A DNA stretch of 59,816 nt from an uncultured Bacteroidia bacterium (GTDB lineage Bacteria > Bacteroidota > Bacteroidia > Bacteroidales > UBA932), in NCBI GenBank assembly GCA_902789435.1, contig CADAOA010000003.1:2846-62661 (forward strand), in the 5' to 3' direction. The translations under genes were made by a program, and so were the position numbers. Below the pieces are notes generated by a model. That model was not told the origin of the DNA. It saw only the letters and a program-made list of their open reading frames with translations, and made no database searches. Position 1 is the stretch's first letter. Each line of letters opens with the position of its first letter. Shown here piece by piece: positions 38,886 through 47,303 of this stretch.

Positions 38886-40019
38886 ATGCCTATTACGATC
38901 AAGGAAGTTACTACGGGAAAACAGTTCAGGCAGTTCTATAAATTCCAGAACCGCCTGTACCGTAAGTGCAGGTATTACGTTCCTACCTTGGACTCGGACC
39001 AGAAGCACTCGCTGAAGGATGATCCGGCCCTTCTTTACTGCAAGAGAAAGCTTTTCCTGGCCTATAACGACAAAGGAAAAGTTGTTGGAAGGGTTCAGGG
39101 CATAATCAATCCGCGATACAACGATTATTACGGCCTTAAGAGAGTCAGGTTCGGATGGTTTGATTTTGAGGAAGATCCTGCCATCGCCGAGGCACTTATT
39201 GATGCTGTCAGGAAGTGGGGAAAGTCTGAGGGGATGACAGAAATCCACGGTCCGCTTGCATATAACACATTGGGACGGCAGGGAATGCTGGTTGAGGGTT
39301 TTGACAAGGAACCCCAGATCAACTGTCTCTACAACCACCCTTACTATGTGGACTATATGCAGAAGATGGGATTCGAGAAGGAGTGCGACTGGATTCAGTA
39401 TGAGATGGATCCAGGCCAGGGATTGCCGGAAAAACTGGGAAGGATTTCCAAACTTCTGATAGAAAGATATGGTCTCCAGGTTCTGAAGATAAGGCAGATC
39501 CGGAAGGACAAGGCGCTGAAAGAGAAATTGTTGAATCAGTTTTTCAAGATTTACAACGAGTCTTTCAAGGCTGTCCACAACTTCATTCCGCTGACCAAGG
39601 AAGAAGAAACGGAAATGGGGAACCACTACTTCCCGTTCCTGAAAGAAGGTCTTACGTGCATGGTCCTGGACAAAGAGGGCAACCTTGCCGCTTTCGGCGT
39701 CAGCATACCATCTCTTTCCAGGGCGTTCAAGAGGGCCAGGGGAAAGCTTTTCCCGATAGGCTGGTTTTTCATCCTGCTGGCTTTCTGGCGCTACAAGAAA
39801 GTGGACCTGATGTTGCTGGGATCCGCTCCCGAGTGGCATTCAAAGGGCCTTTCCGCCATCTTCCACACCAAGATGGAAACGAATTACTACAAGATGAAGC
39901 TTAAGAGTGCCATAACCAATCCGCAGATAGACAACAACATAGCTGCGATCAAGGTATGGGATAGCTACAAGAAGGAATTTTATATGAGGAGAAGATGCTG
40001 GATCCGCAGCATAGATTAA
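38886..40019 (+). CDS. GNAT-like acyltransferase family protein
   Basis: A 377-residue cytoplasmic protein with a GNAT-type fold repeated in two halves. The N-terminal half has FLAYNDKGKVVGRVQGIINPRYND and WGKSEGMTEIHGPLAYNTLG. The C-terminal half has GLTCMVLDKEGNLAAFGVSIPSLS and GLSAIFHTKMETNYYKM. Such proteins are widespread in Bacteroidetes and are annotated as N-acetyltransferases without known substrate. The ATG at 38886 fits the consensus promoter just upstream; the longer frame from 38850 would start within it. prfA follows after 12 bp. Confidence 0.7.
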   Translation: MPITIKEVTTGKQFRQFYKFQNRLYRKCRYYVPTLDSDQKHSLKDDPALLYCKRKLFLAYNDKGKVVGRVQGIINPRYNDYYGLKRVRFGWFDFEEDPAIAEALIDAVRKWGKSEGMTEIHGPLAYNTLGRQGMLVEGFDKEPQINCLYNHPYYVDYMQKMGFEKECDWIQYEMDPGQGLPEKLGRISKLLIERYGLQVLKIRQIRKDKALKEKLLNQFFKIYNESFKAVHNFIPLTKEEETEMGNHYFPFLKEGLTCMVLDKEGNLAAFGVSIPSLSRAFKRARGKLFPIGWFFILLAFWRYKKVDLMLLGSAPEWHSKGLSAIFHTKMETNYYKMKLKSAITNPQIDNNIAAIKVWDSYKKEFYMRRRCWIRSID

Positions 40020-40031
40020 TACCGGAAGATT

Positions 40032-41117
40032 ATGAGCGACAACAATACATTGCTGGAAAAAGTAGAAGGTCTCAAGGTCAGGCTTGCTGAAATACAAAAG
40101 CAGCTTTCAGACCCTGAGTCAATGGCTGACATGAAAAAATATGTTCAGCTGAACAAAGACTACAAGGAACTTGAACCGATAGTCAAGGCGGGAGAAAAGT
40201 ACAAGAAGATGCTGGAGGATTATGATTCCGCCAAGGATCTTATTGTCAACGAGAAAGACGAGGAACTCAAAGAAATGGCAAGAGAGGAGATGGCTTCTCT
40301 GGAAGAAGCTCTCCCTAAGATGGAGGAGGAGATAAAACTCCTTCTGATCCCGGCTGATCCGGAGGACGGAAAGAACGCCATCATGGAAATCCGCGGAGGA
40401 ACCGGAGGAGACGAGGCAGCCATCTTTGCGGGAGACCTTTTCCGCATGTATTCCAAGTACATAGAGAAAAAAGGATGGAAGCTGGAGGTTACCAGTCAGA
40501 CACCGGGAACTGCGGGAGGTTACAAGGAAATCATCTGCACCGTTTCCGGAGATGGTGTATACGGGCTTCTCAAATATGAATCCGGCGTGCACCGCGTCCA
40601 GCGTGTGCCTCAGACCGAGACTCAGGGAAGGCTTCACACATCCGCCGCTTCAGTGGTGGTTCTGCCGGAAGCCGGAGAGTTTGACGTGGAGATAAACGAG
40701 AAAGACATCCGCAAGGATATTTTCTGTGCATCCGGTCCTGGAGGACAGGGTGTCAACACCACATACTCAGCGATAAGGCTGACTCACATCCCAACCGGAA
40801 TCGTAGTCCAGTGCCAGGATGAAAGAAATCAGCTGAAGAATCTGGAAAAGGCTATGAACGAGCTTCGTACAAGGCTCTATAATATGGAGTACCAGAAGTA
40901 TCTGGATAACCTTTCTTCCAAGAGAAAGACTATGGTTTCCACCGGAGACCGCAGTGCCAAGATCCGTACCTACAATTATCCGCAGAGCAGGGTCACCGAC
41001 CACAGGATTAACTGGTCCACCCATAATCTCCCTGTCTTCATGGATGGAGAAATCCAGGAGGTTATAGACCAGCTTCAGATTGCCGAGAATGCGGAGCGTC
41101 TTAAGGAAGCCCAATAA
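40032..41117 (+). CDS. prfA: peptide chain release factor 1
   Basis: Terminates translation at UAA and UAG. A 361-residue class I release factor with GGQ near residues 237-239 (ASGPGGQGVNTTYSA). The codon-reading motif is of the P-x-T type (VPQTETQGRLHTS), which marks RF1 rather than the SPF of RF2. RGGTGGDEAAIFAGDLFRMYSKY is a typical RF1 stretch. The long N-terminal coiled coil is intact. uvrA starts 18 bp later. Confidence 0.96.
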   Translation: MSDNNTLLEKVEGLKVRLAEIQKQLSDPESMADMKKYVQLNKDYKELEPIVKAGEKYKKMLEDYDSAKDLIVNEKDEELKEMAREEMASLEEALPKMEEEIKLLLIPADPEDGKNAIMEIRGGTGGDEAAIFAGDLFRMYSKYIEKKGWKLEVTSQTPGTAGGYKEIICTVSGDGVYGLLKYESGVHRVQRVPQTETQGRLHTSAASVVVLPEAGEFDVEINEKDIRKDIFCASGPGGQGVNTTYSAIRLTHIPTGIVVQCQDERNQLKNLEKAMNELRTRLYNMEYQKYLDNLSSKRKTMVSTGDRSAKIRTYNYPQSRVTDHRINWSTHNLPVFMDGEIQEVIDQLQIAENAERLKEAQ

Positions 41118-41135
41118 TTCTCCCATCCCCCCCCA

Positions 41136-43913
41136 ATGGCAGACCAGGAGTATATCACGATAACTGGCGCACGGGTCAACAACCTGAAAAACATCTCGTT
41201 GAAGATTCCGCGCGGCAAATTGTGCGTGATTACCGGAGTCAGTGGAAGCGGCAAGAGCTCCCTGGCCTTCGACACTCTTTATGCCGAGGGGCAGAGAAGG
41301 TTTGCCGAGAGCCTTTCTTCCTTTGCCCGCCAGTTCCTGGGCAGGATGTCCAAGCCGGATGTGGACAAGATCGAGGGAATTCCGCCGGCAATCGCCATCC
41401 AGCAGCGGACCAATACCCGTAATCCCCGCTCTACAGTCGCCACCAGCACGGAAATCTATGATTATCTCAGGATTCTTTATTCCAAGATAGGCATAACATA
41501 TTCTCCAATAAGCGGTTGTGTTGTCAAGAAAGAGACTGTTGAGGATGTGCTGTCTTTCATCGATACTCTTGAAAAAGGTTCAGCCGTCTATGTCCTTTCC
41601 AGAATAGACACCGAAGAGAAGATGCTCATCGAACGTCTTGTGGACCTGAAGCAGCAAGGCTTTACCAGGCTTCTTTGCGACGGAAAAATGGTGAAGCTGG
41701 ACCAGTTCCTGAAGGACGGGGCTGAATTTTCCGGAAATCTATATGTTGTGGTATCCCGTTTTCTCCACGACGGGAGCGAGGATTCCTCCGAAACCAGAAG
41801 TTCGGTCGAGACAGCCTTTTCTCTTGGCGAGGGAAGGCTGACTATAGGCTATATCGCTGAGAATGAGCTGGTCTTCAGGGATTTTTCAAATCTCTTCGAG
41901 GCTGACGGAATGATCTTCGAGGAACCGAACGAGCAGATGTTCTCATTCAACAACCCTCTGGGTGCCTGCCCTGTATGCGGCGGTTTCGGAAGCACTGAGG
42001 GGATCGACGAGAGGCTTGTCATTCCCAATACCACACTGAGTGTGTACGAGGACGCTGTGGCTCCGTGGAGGGGAAAACTGATGAGCTGGTATAAGGACAA
42101 GCTCATAGAAAACGCATATAGATTTGATTTCCCGATACACCGTCCCTATGCCCAACTGACTCAGAAAGAGAAGGATCTCCTTTGGAACGGCAACCGTTAT
42201 TTTACAGGAATCAACGATTTCTTCTCCTGGGTGGAGACAAAGAAATACAAGATACAGTTCCGCTACATGCTTTCCAGATATTCGGGAAAGACTGTGTGCC
42301 GCGCCTGCGGGGGCAGCCGCCTGAAAAAAGAAGTATCCTGGGTGAAGATAGGGGGCAGGAGCATCGGTGAGCTTATGGAAATGAACGTGAGTTCACTTCT
42401 GGGGTTTTTGCGCGGCCTTAAATTGACTGATTATGAAAAGGAGATTGGCGGAAGGGCTCTCAAGGAGATTACCCAGAGGCTGGAATATATAGAAGACGTG
42501 GGGCTGGGCTATTTGACCCTGAACCGTCGTTCAAATACCCTAAGCGGCGGAGAGAGCCAGAGGATTAATCTTGTCAGTTCCCTGGGCAGCAGCCTGGTAG
42601 GCTCCCTTTACATTCTCGACGAGCCGAGCATCGGACTGCATCCGCGGGATACCCATCGGCTGATCGAAGTTATGAAGAAGCTCCGCGACCTGGGCAACAC
42701 CATCGTGGTTGTGGAGCACGACAGGGATATAATCAACGCTGCGGACCATCTGATAGACATAGGTCCGCTGGCTGGCAGTTTCGGCGGGGAGGTTATCTAT
42801 GAGGGGACAGCATCCTCAGGAAAGGGTTTCAGGGGATCCCTTACGCTGGACTATATCTTCAACCGGCGTCAGGTTTATCCCGAGACCAAGCCTCGCCGCT
42901 GGTCCAGGAAGATAGTGGTTGAAGGGGCTATGGAGCACAATCTCAAGGATATAACCGTGGAGTTCCCTCTGAACGCCTTTACGGTGGTCAGCGGTGTTTC
43001 CGGCAGCGGCAAGTCTTCCCTGGTAGGAGATGTCCTTTATCCTGCCCTATGCCGCCATTTCCAGATCGGAAGCCAGCAGCCTCCGGGAGCATTCCGTTCC
43101 CTTGGCGGAGACCTTTCCAAAATTTCCGGTGTTGAATATGTGGACCAGAATCCGATGGGAAAGAGCGGACGCTCCAACCCGGTGACATATTTGAAAATCT
43201 ATGACGATATCCGCAAGATTTTCTCCGATCAGCCTTATGCCAAACTTAACGGCTACACAAATTCCTTCTTCTCCTTCAATATTGACGGAGGAAGATGTCC
43301 CGTATGTCAGGGAGAAGGCTACATAGTTGTCCCGATGCAGTTTATGGCGGATGTGAAGATGGTGTGCGAGGAATGTGGCGGACACCGTTTCAAACAGGAT
43401 ATCCTGGAGGTGCGCTATCACGGAAAGAACATAGACCAGATACTGGACATGAGCGTGGACCAGGCGGTGGAATTCTTCTCAAGCCAGAAGGAACCTGCGG
43501 CCGCAAAGGTTGCCAGCGGCCTTGGAGTCCTGCAGAGGGTGGGGCTCGGCTATGTGAAGCTTGGCCAGAGCTGCAGTACCCTCAGCGGGGGTGAAAGCCA
43601 GAGGATTATGCTGGCCCAGTTCCTCTCCAGCGAGATGCGGAACAATTCGCAGGGCAAACTTCTTATTTTCGACGAGCCTACCACCGGTCTTCATTTCCAC
43701 GACGTGAAAAAGCTTCTGGACGCTTTCAACGCACTTGTGGATGCCGGCAATACCATAATAGTCGTTGAACACAATACAGATGTAATCAAGGCTGCCGATT
43801 GGATAATAGACCTTGGTCCTGACAGCGGAGACAATGGCGGTCAGGTTGTCTTTACCGGAACTCCGGCCCAGCTTTCCCTGGATCCGAGATGGAAACCTTA
43901 TCTTCAGTGCTGA
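41136..43913 (+). CDS. uvrA: excinuclease ABC subunit A
   Basis: Damage-recognition ATPase of nucleotide excision repair. 925 aa, full length. Two ABC modules, each with a Walker A loop (GVSGSGKSS near residues 34-42 and again near 616) and an ABC signature (LSGGESQRI, twice). Zinc-binding cysteine clusters are CPVCGGFG, CRACGG, and CPVCQGEG with CEECGG. uvrB is in this window too (49322-47304) but on the other strand and not in the same operon. Preceded by an unusual run of ten C at 41126-41136. Confidence 0.97.
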   Translation: MADQEYITITGARVNNLKNISLKIPRGKLCVITGVSGSGKSSLAFDTLYAEGQRRFAESLSSFARQFLGRMSKPDVDKIEGIPPAIAIQQRTNTRNPRSTVATSTEIYDYLRILYSKIGITYSPISGCVVKKETVEDVLSFIDTLEKGSAVYVLSRIDTEEKMLIERLVDLKQQGFTRLLCDGKMVKLDQFLKDGAEFSGNLYVVVSRFLHDGSEDSSETRSSVETAFSLGEGRLTIGYIAENELVFRDFSNLFEADGMIFEEPNEQMFSFNNPLGACPVCGGFGSTEGIDERLVIPNTTLSVYEDAVAPWRGKLMSWYKDKLIENAYRFDFPIHRPYAQLTQKEKDLLWNGNRYFTGINDFFSWVETKKYKIQFRYMLSRYSGKTVCRACGGSRLKKEVSWVKIGGRSIGELMEMNVSSLLGFLRGLKLTDYEKEIGGRALKEITQRLEYIEDVGLGYLTLNRRSNTLSGGESQRINLVSSLGSSLVGSLYILDEPSIGLHPRDTHRLIEVMKKLRDLGNTIVVVEHDRDIINAADHLIDIGPLAGSFGGEVIYEGTASSGKGFRGSLTLDYIFNRRQVYPETKPRRWSRKIVVEGAMEHNLKDITVEFPLNAFTVVSGVSGSGKSSLVGDVLYPALCRHFQIGSQQPPGAFRSLGGDLSKISGVEYVDQNPMGKSGRSNPVTYLKIYDDIRKIFSDQPYAKLNGYTNSFFSFNIDGGRCPVCQGEGYIVVPMQFMADVKMVCEECGGHRFKQDILEVRYHGKNIDQILDMSVDQAVEFFSSQKEPAAAKVASGLGVLQRVGLGYVKLGQSCSTLSGGESQRIMLAQFLSSEMRNNSQGKLLIFDEPTTGLHFHDVKKLLDAFNALVDAGNTIIVVEHNTDVIKAADWIIDLGPDSGDNGGQVVFTGTPAQLSLDPRWKPYLQC

Positions 43914-43929
43914 CTTTTAATTCAATGAG

Positions 43930-44349
43930 ATGGTAAACTTACAGGGAATACCCATAACGGATCTGATACCCCAGCGCCCTCCTATGGTGATGGTGGATAG
44001 GGTGTTGCATAGCAGCAGGGAAGATACTGAGACGGTTTTTGAAATCAGGGAAGACAACATACTTCTGGAGGACGGACATCTTACCCTGGCCGGTTTGATA
44101 GAAAACATGACCCAATCCTGCGCCTGCAGAATGGGTTGCAACTGTCTTCTTGACGGAACACCGGTAAAGATCGGAGTTGTCGGAGAAATCAAGAACTGCA
44201 CTTTGGAAAGACTGCCAAAGGTGGGAGAAATCCTTCACACGCACGTATGCATCATGGAGGAGGTTATGCACCTTACGCTGGCAGGAGTGGTCGTGATGGC
44301 AGGAGAAGAGACAATCGCCACTTCCAGGCTGAAGATAGCTATCGTGTAA
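43930..44349 (+). CDS. FabZ-like hotdog dehydratase family protein
   Basis: A 139-residue single hotdog-fold protein of the beta-hydroxyacyl-ACP dehydratase group. It begins IPQRPPMVMVDRVL as FabZ-like proteins do, but the FabZ active-site loop HFPGxPvxPG is shortened to EDGHLTLAGLIENMTQ. This variant resembles the dehydratase-like subunits of aryl-polyene and flexirubin pathways. Here it stands alone, 16 bp after uvrA, with no polyketide genes nearby. His and Glu that could act in catalysis are present but displaced. Confidence 0.7.
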   Translation: MVNLQGIPITDLIPQRPPMVMVDRVLHSSREDTETVFEIREDNILLEDGHLTLAGLIENMTQSCACRMGCNCLLDGTPVKIGVVGEIKNCTLERLPKVGEILHTHVCIMEEVMHLTLAGVVVMAGEETIATSRLKIAIV

Positions 44350-44356
44350 TTATTAG

Positions 44357-44364
44357 TATATTTG
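44357..44364 (+). promoter_or_regulatory. -7 promoter element for the EEP gene
   Basis: TATATTTG matches TAnnTTTG. It predicts a start near 44368, about 18 nt before ATG 44386, and argues against the longer in-frame start at 44362. Confidence 0.55.
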
Positions 44365-44385
44365 CGTAGATTCAACCTATATGTC

Positions 44386-45228
44386 ATGAAAAGGATTCTT
44401 TTACTTTCCGCAGCATTGTTCCTTTTGGGCAGTGCCGGCTTTTCCCAGAAAATGAAGATTCGCAGCGAGAAGCCAGAAGACCACGTGCTTTCCATTATGA
44501 GTTATAATATCCGCCATGGCAAAGGAATGGACAACAAGGTGGATTTTGCAAGGATAGCCAAGGAAATATCCCTTGTGGGACCGGATGTAGTGGCCCTCCA
44601 GGAAGTTGATAAGGAAACAGCCCGTATAGGAGGAGTGGATGCTCTGAAAACTATCGCCAGGTTGTCTGGAGATTATGCGGCTTTTTTCGCTTCGGCGATG
44701 GATTATGACGGAGGAAAGTACGGCAATGCCATCCTCACGAAGATTCCGCCGGTTACGTCAACATATTATCCTCTACCAGGGACTGAGGAACCTAGGGTTT
44801 TGCTGCTTTTGGAGTTTGAGGATTTCTATCTGGGCAGCATTCATCTGTCTCTGGACCAGGATTCCAGGATAGCCTCTTGCAGGAAACTTGCGCAGATAGC
44901 AAAGAAAGGCATCAAGAAAGAAAAGCTGTTCTTCCTGGCAGGAGACTTTAACCTTGAACCTAATTCTATGGAAATGAGAATCCTCGCCGAGGATTTCGCT
45001 ATCCTGTCAGCATATGAGATCAAGACTTTCCCTTCCGACGAGCCTAACCGTACTCTGGATTACGTCCTTGTCTATAAGGGAGGTGCCGGAAAGTCTTTCC
45101 TGAAGAAACTGGAAAAGGGAGAACTTGGCATGGTTTCCTGGGTGCAGCCTGAAAAAACGGCATCTGACCACAGGCCTATATTCACCCTGATCTACAAAGG
45201 CGAGAATATCGTTACCGAGAAGTTCTGA
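44386..45228 (+). CDS. exported endonuclease/exonuclease/phosphatase family protein
   Basis: A 280-residue EEP-fold enzyme with a signal peptide (residues 1-21, ending GFSQ). Catalytic residues are visible in MSYNIRHGKG (Asn), LQEVDKE (Glu), GDFNLEPNS (Asp, Asn) and TASDHRPIF (Asp, His). The family contains DNases and phosphodiesterases including sphingomyelinase- and phosphatase-like members. A periplasmic or secreted phosphodiesterase is likely, but the substrate is unknown. Its 3' end overlaps the convergent RSH gene by 17 bp. Confidence 0.87.
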   Translation: MKRILLLSAALFLLGSAGFSQKMKIRSEKPEDHVLSIMSYNIRHGKGMDNKVDFARIAKEISLVGPDVVALQEVDKETARIGGVDALKTIARLSGDYAAFFASAMDYDGGKYGNAILTKIPPVTSTYYPLPGTEEPRVLLLLEFEDFYLGSIHLSLDQDSRIASCRKLAQIAKKGIKKEKLFFLAGDFNLEPNSMEMRILAEDFAILSAYEIKTFPSDEPNRTLDYVLVYKGGAGKSFLKKLEKGELGMVSWVQPEKTASDHRPIFTLIYKGENIVTEKF

Positions 45229-47302
45229 TAACGTTAGATACTTCACGCATTTTCTTGAGGGCGGAGATTACTTTGTCCAGATGGGAGTTTCCACCGACGG
45301 AAAGCTCCATCTCGGCTACGAACTCCAGTTTTGCCTTTTGCCTTTCCGTTATCCTGAACGCACGTATGCTGGCTCCGCAGGCTGCCACGCATTCCATTAT
45401 GGCGTTGGACATCGAAGCGTCTCCGATTCCGATGACTTTCAGGCCTGTCTGGAACTGGGAGGATGTGGATGTCTGTCTCCATCTGACCTTCTGGATACGA
45501 TAAGGATACTGGCTTATGAGCCTTGCCGCGTTAGGACAGGAAATCCTGTGGATGCTGATTCCTCCAGAGGCCGTGACGAATCCGAACACATCGTCTCCGA
45601 AGATAGGGTTGCAGCAGCGTGCCATCTTGAAACTTATGTTGTCCAGCTTGTCGCTGATGACAAGATAATCCGAGCGGCCCCGGGTGCTCTTTTCCAGCAT
45701 CTTGGCCGGCTGTTTCTCTTCTTTTTCCTCCTTTTGCGGGGTTTCTCCGCTAAGGAAGTCCTTTACATCCTGAAGGCTGATAGACTGGTCATTTATCGCG
45801 ATGAGGAAGTCCCCGATGGACTTCATCTTGTAGTGCTTGGTAAGGTTCGTCAGGACTTCGTCTGTGAGCTCAATCTTCCAGTTCTTCATCCTGCGTTCCA
45901 GGGTTTCCCTGCCAAGTCGGCTCATCTTGCCTTCTTCTTCCTTTAGCTTGCTCTTTATGTGGCTCCTGGCCTTGGAGGAGATGACAATGTTCAGCCAGTC
46001 ACGGGACGGTTTCTGGTCTTTACGGCTCATAATCTCCACCACATCACCGGTATGGAGTTCTTCCCTGATGGACTTGACCTTCCCGTTGACCTTTGCGCCG
46101 CTGCAGCTCATTCCCAGATTGGAGTGTATCGCAAAGGCGAAGTCCAGCACACAGGCTCCTCTCGGGAGCTGCTTGATGTCTCCGTTAGGGGTGAAGACAA
46201 ATATCTCGTTCAGGTCTTTTATCAGGGAACTATCGCTGAACAGACCGGGGGTTTCCAACGCTTTCTTGACGTCGCCCAGCCATTCGTCCAGTCCCTTGAC
46301 GGACTTGATACCCTTGTAACTCCAATGGGAGGCGTGACCGTTTTCCGCCATTTCATCCATGCGGACTGTACGTATCTGTACCTCTACACGGGCACCATCC
46401 TTGTTTTCCACAGTTGTGTGAAGGCTCTCGTATCCGTTCTCCTTAGGCTTTGATATCCAATCTCTAAGACGTGAGACGTCCGGCTTGTATTCCTGAGTCA
46501 CCAGAGAGTAGACCTGCCAGCAGGCTTCCTTCTCCTTTTCCAGGGGGACATTCAGTATGAACCTTATGGCGAACACGTCGCTGACACCCTCGAACGGTAC
46601 ATCCTGCCGCTGCATCTTCTGCCAGATAGACCAGGCGGTTTTCGTCCTGACCTTAAGGGTGTAATCAATGCCGGCTTCCTTGAGTTTCTTCTCCAGAGGC
46701 TGGAGGAATTCCGCTACCAGAGCCTCCCTGTCTTTCCGGGTTGCCAGAAGCTTGTTTGATATGGCCCGGAAATGCTCGGGATCGGAGTATCTGAAGTAGA
46801 GGTTCTCCATTTCTCCCTTGATCTTGTACAGACCCAGCTGATGGGCCAGCGGGATGTAAAGCATCTGGGTTTCCGTAAGTTTGCGCATCTGGCTGGACTT
46901 TGGGAAAAAACCAAGGTTGCGCATAATCTCCAGACGGTCCGCGATCTTGATGAGGGTCACCCTCGGGTCCTTGGAGTAGGAAACGATCATCTTGCGGTAG
47001 TTTTCTGCCTGGAGGCGGGTTTCCTTTGGAGTTATCCTGGAGATGTTGTTAAGACCTTCCACCATATTCATGATGTCAGCCGGGAATTCCTTGCGGAGCC
47101 TTTCCTGAAGGGCTTCATTGCCCCTTGAGGCCTCGTGCAGGTAAACGGCGCAGACGGCATCATCCCTGAGGCCGATCTCATCAGATACTATCTTGGCCAC
47201 ATTCTCAGGATGTTCCATGAAAGGACGGTGGTTTTCCCTTTCCTTTCCTTCCAAAGCTTCCCGGGCTATGGCATAACTCTTTTCTACAAGTGCGCTGTTC
47301 AT
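45212..47302 (-). CDS. RelA/SpoT-family (p)ppGpp synthetase with degraded hydrolase site
   Basis: A 696-residue long RSH. The N-terminal HD domain keeps His31 and His56, but the catalytic HDxxED motif reads HEASRG (residues 56-61): Asp to Glu57, Glu to Arg60 and Asp to Gly61. The DRLHNM motif reads DRLEIM (122-127). The synthetase domain (about 225-345) is intact, with DVFAIRFIL, PKENGYESLHTTV and VQIRTVRMDEMAENGHASHW. TGS (about 375-435) and ACT (about 615-690) domains follow. So it looks like a RelA-type synthetase without hydrolase activity. It starts 1 bp after the uvrB stop on the same strand. Confidence 0.9.
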   Translation of the reverse strand: MNSALVEKSYAIAREALEGKERENHRPFMEHPENVAKIVSDEIGLRDDAVCAVYLHEASRGNEALQERLRKEFPADIMNMVEGLNNISRITPKETRLQAENYRKMIVSYSKDPRVTLIKIADRLEIMRNLGFFPKSSQMRKLTETQMLYIPLAHQLGLYKIKGEMENLYFRYSDPEHFRAISNKLLATRKDREALVAEFLQPLEKKLKEAGIDYTLKVRTKTAWSIWQKMQRQDVPFEGVSDVFAIRFILNVPLEKEKEACWQVYSLVTQEYKPDVSRLRDWISKPKENGYESLHTTVENKDGARVEVQIRTVRMDEMAENGHASHWSYKGIKSVKGLDEWLGDVKKALETPGLFSDSSLIKDLNEIFVFTPNGDIKQLPRGACVLDFAFAIHSNLGMSCSGAKVNGKVKSIREELHTGDVVEIMSRKDQKPSRDWLNIVISSKARSHIKSKLKEEEGKMSRLGRETLERRMKNWKIELTDEVLTNLTKHYKMKSIGDFLIAINDQSISLQDVKDFLSGETPQKEEKEEKQPAKMLEKSTRGRSDYLVISDKLDNISFKMARCCNPIFGDDVFGFVTASGGISIHRISCPNAARLISQYPYRIQKVRWRQTSTSSQFQTGLKVIGIGDASMSNAIMECVAACGASIRAFRITERQKAKLEFVAEMELSVGGNSHLDKVISALKKMREVSNVIRTSR

Positions 47303-47303
47303 C

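Noticed and set aside
38853-39839. 328-codon minus-strand frame under the GNAT gene
   Set aside because: Opposite frame of a real gene; it has no promoter and a low-information composition.
41126-41136. Run of ten or more C before uvrA as a phase-variation tract
   Set aside because: It lies in the short spacer between prfA and uvrA, outside both reading frames, and a slip would not alter either protein. A weak effect on translation of uvrA cannot be excluded.
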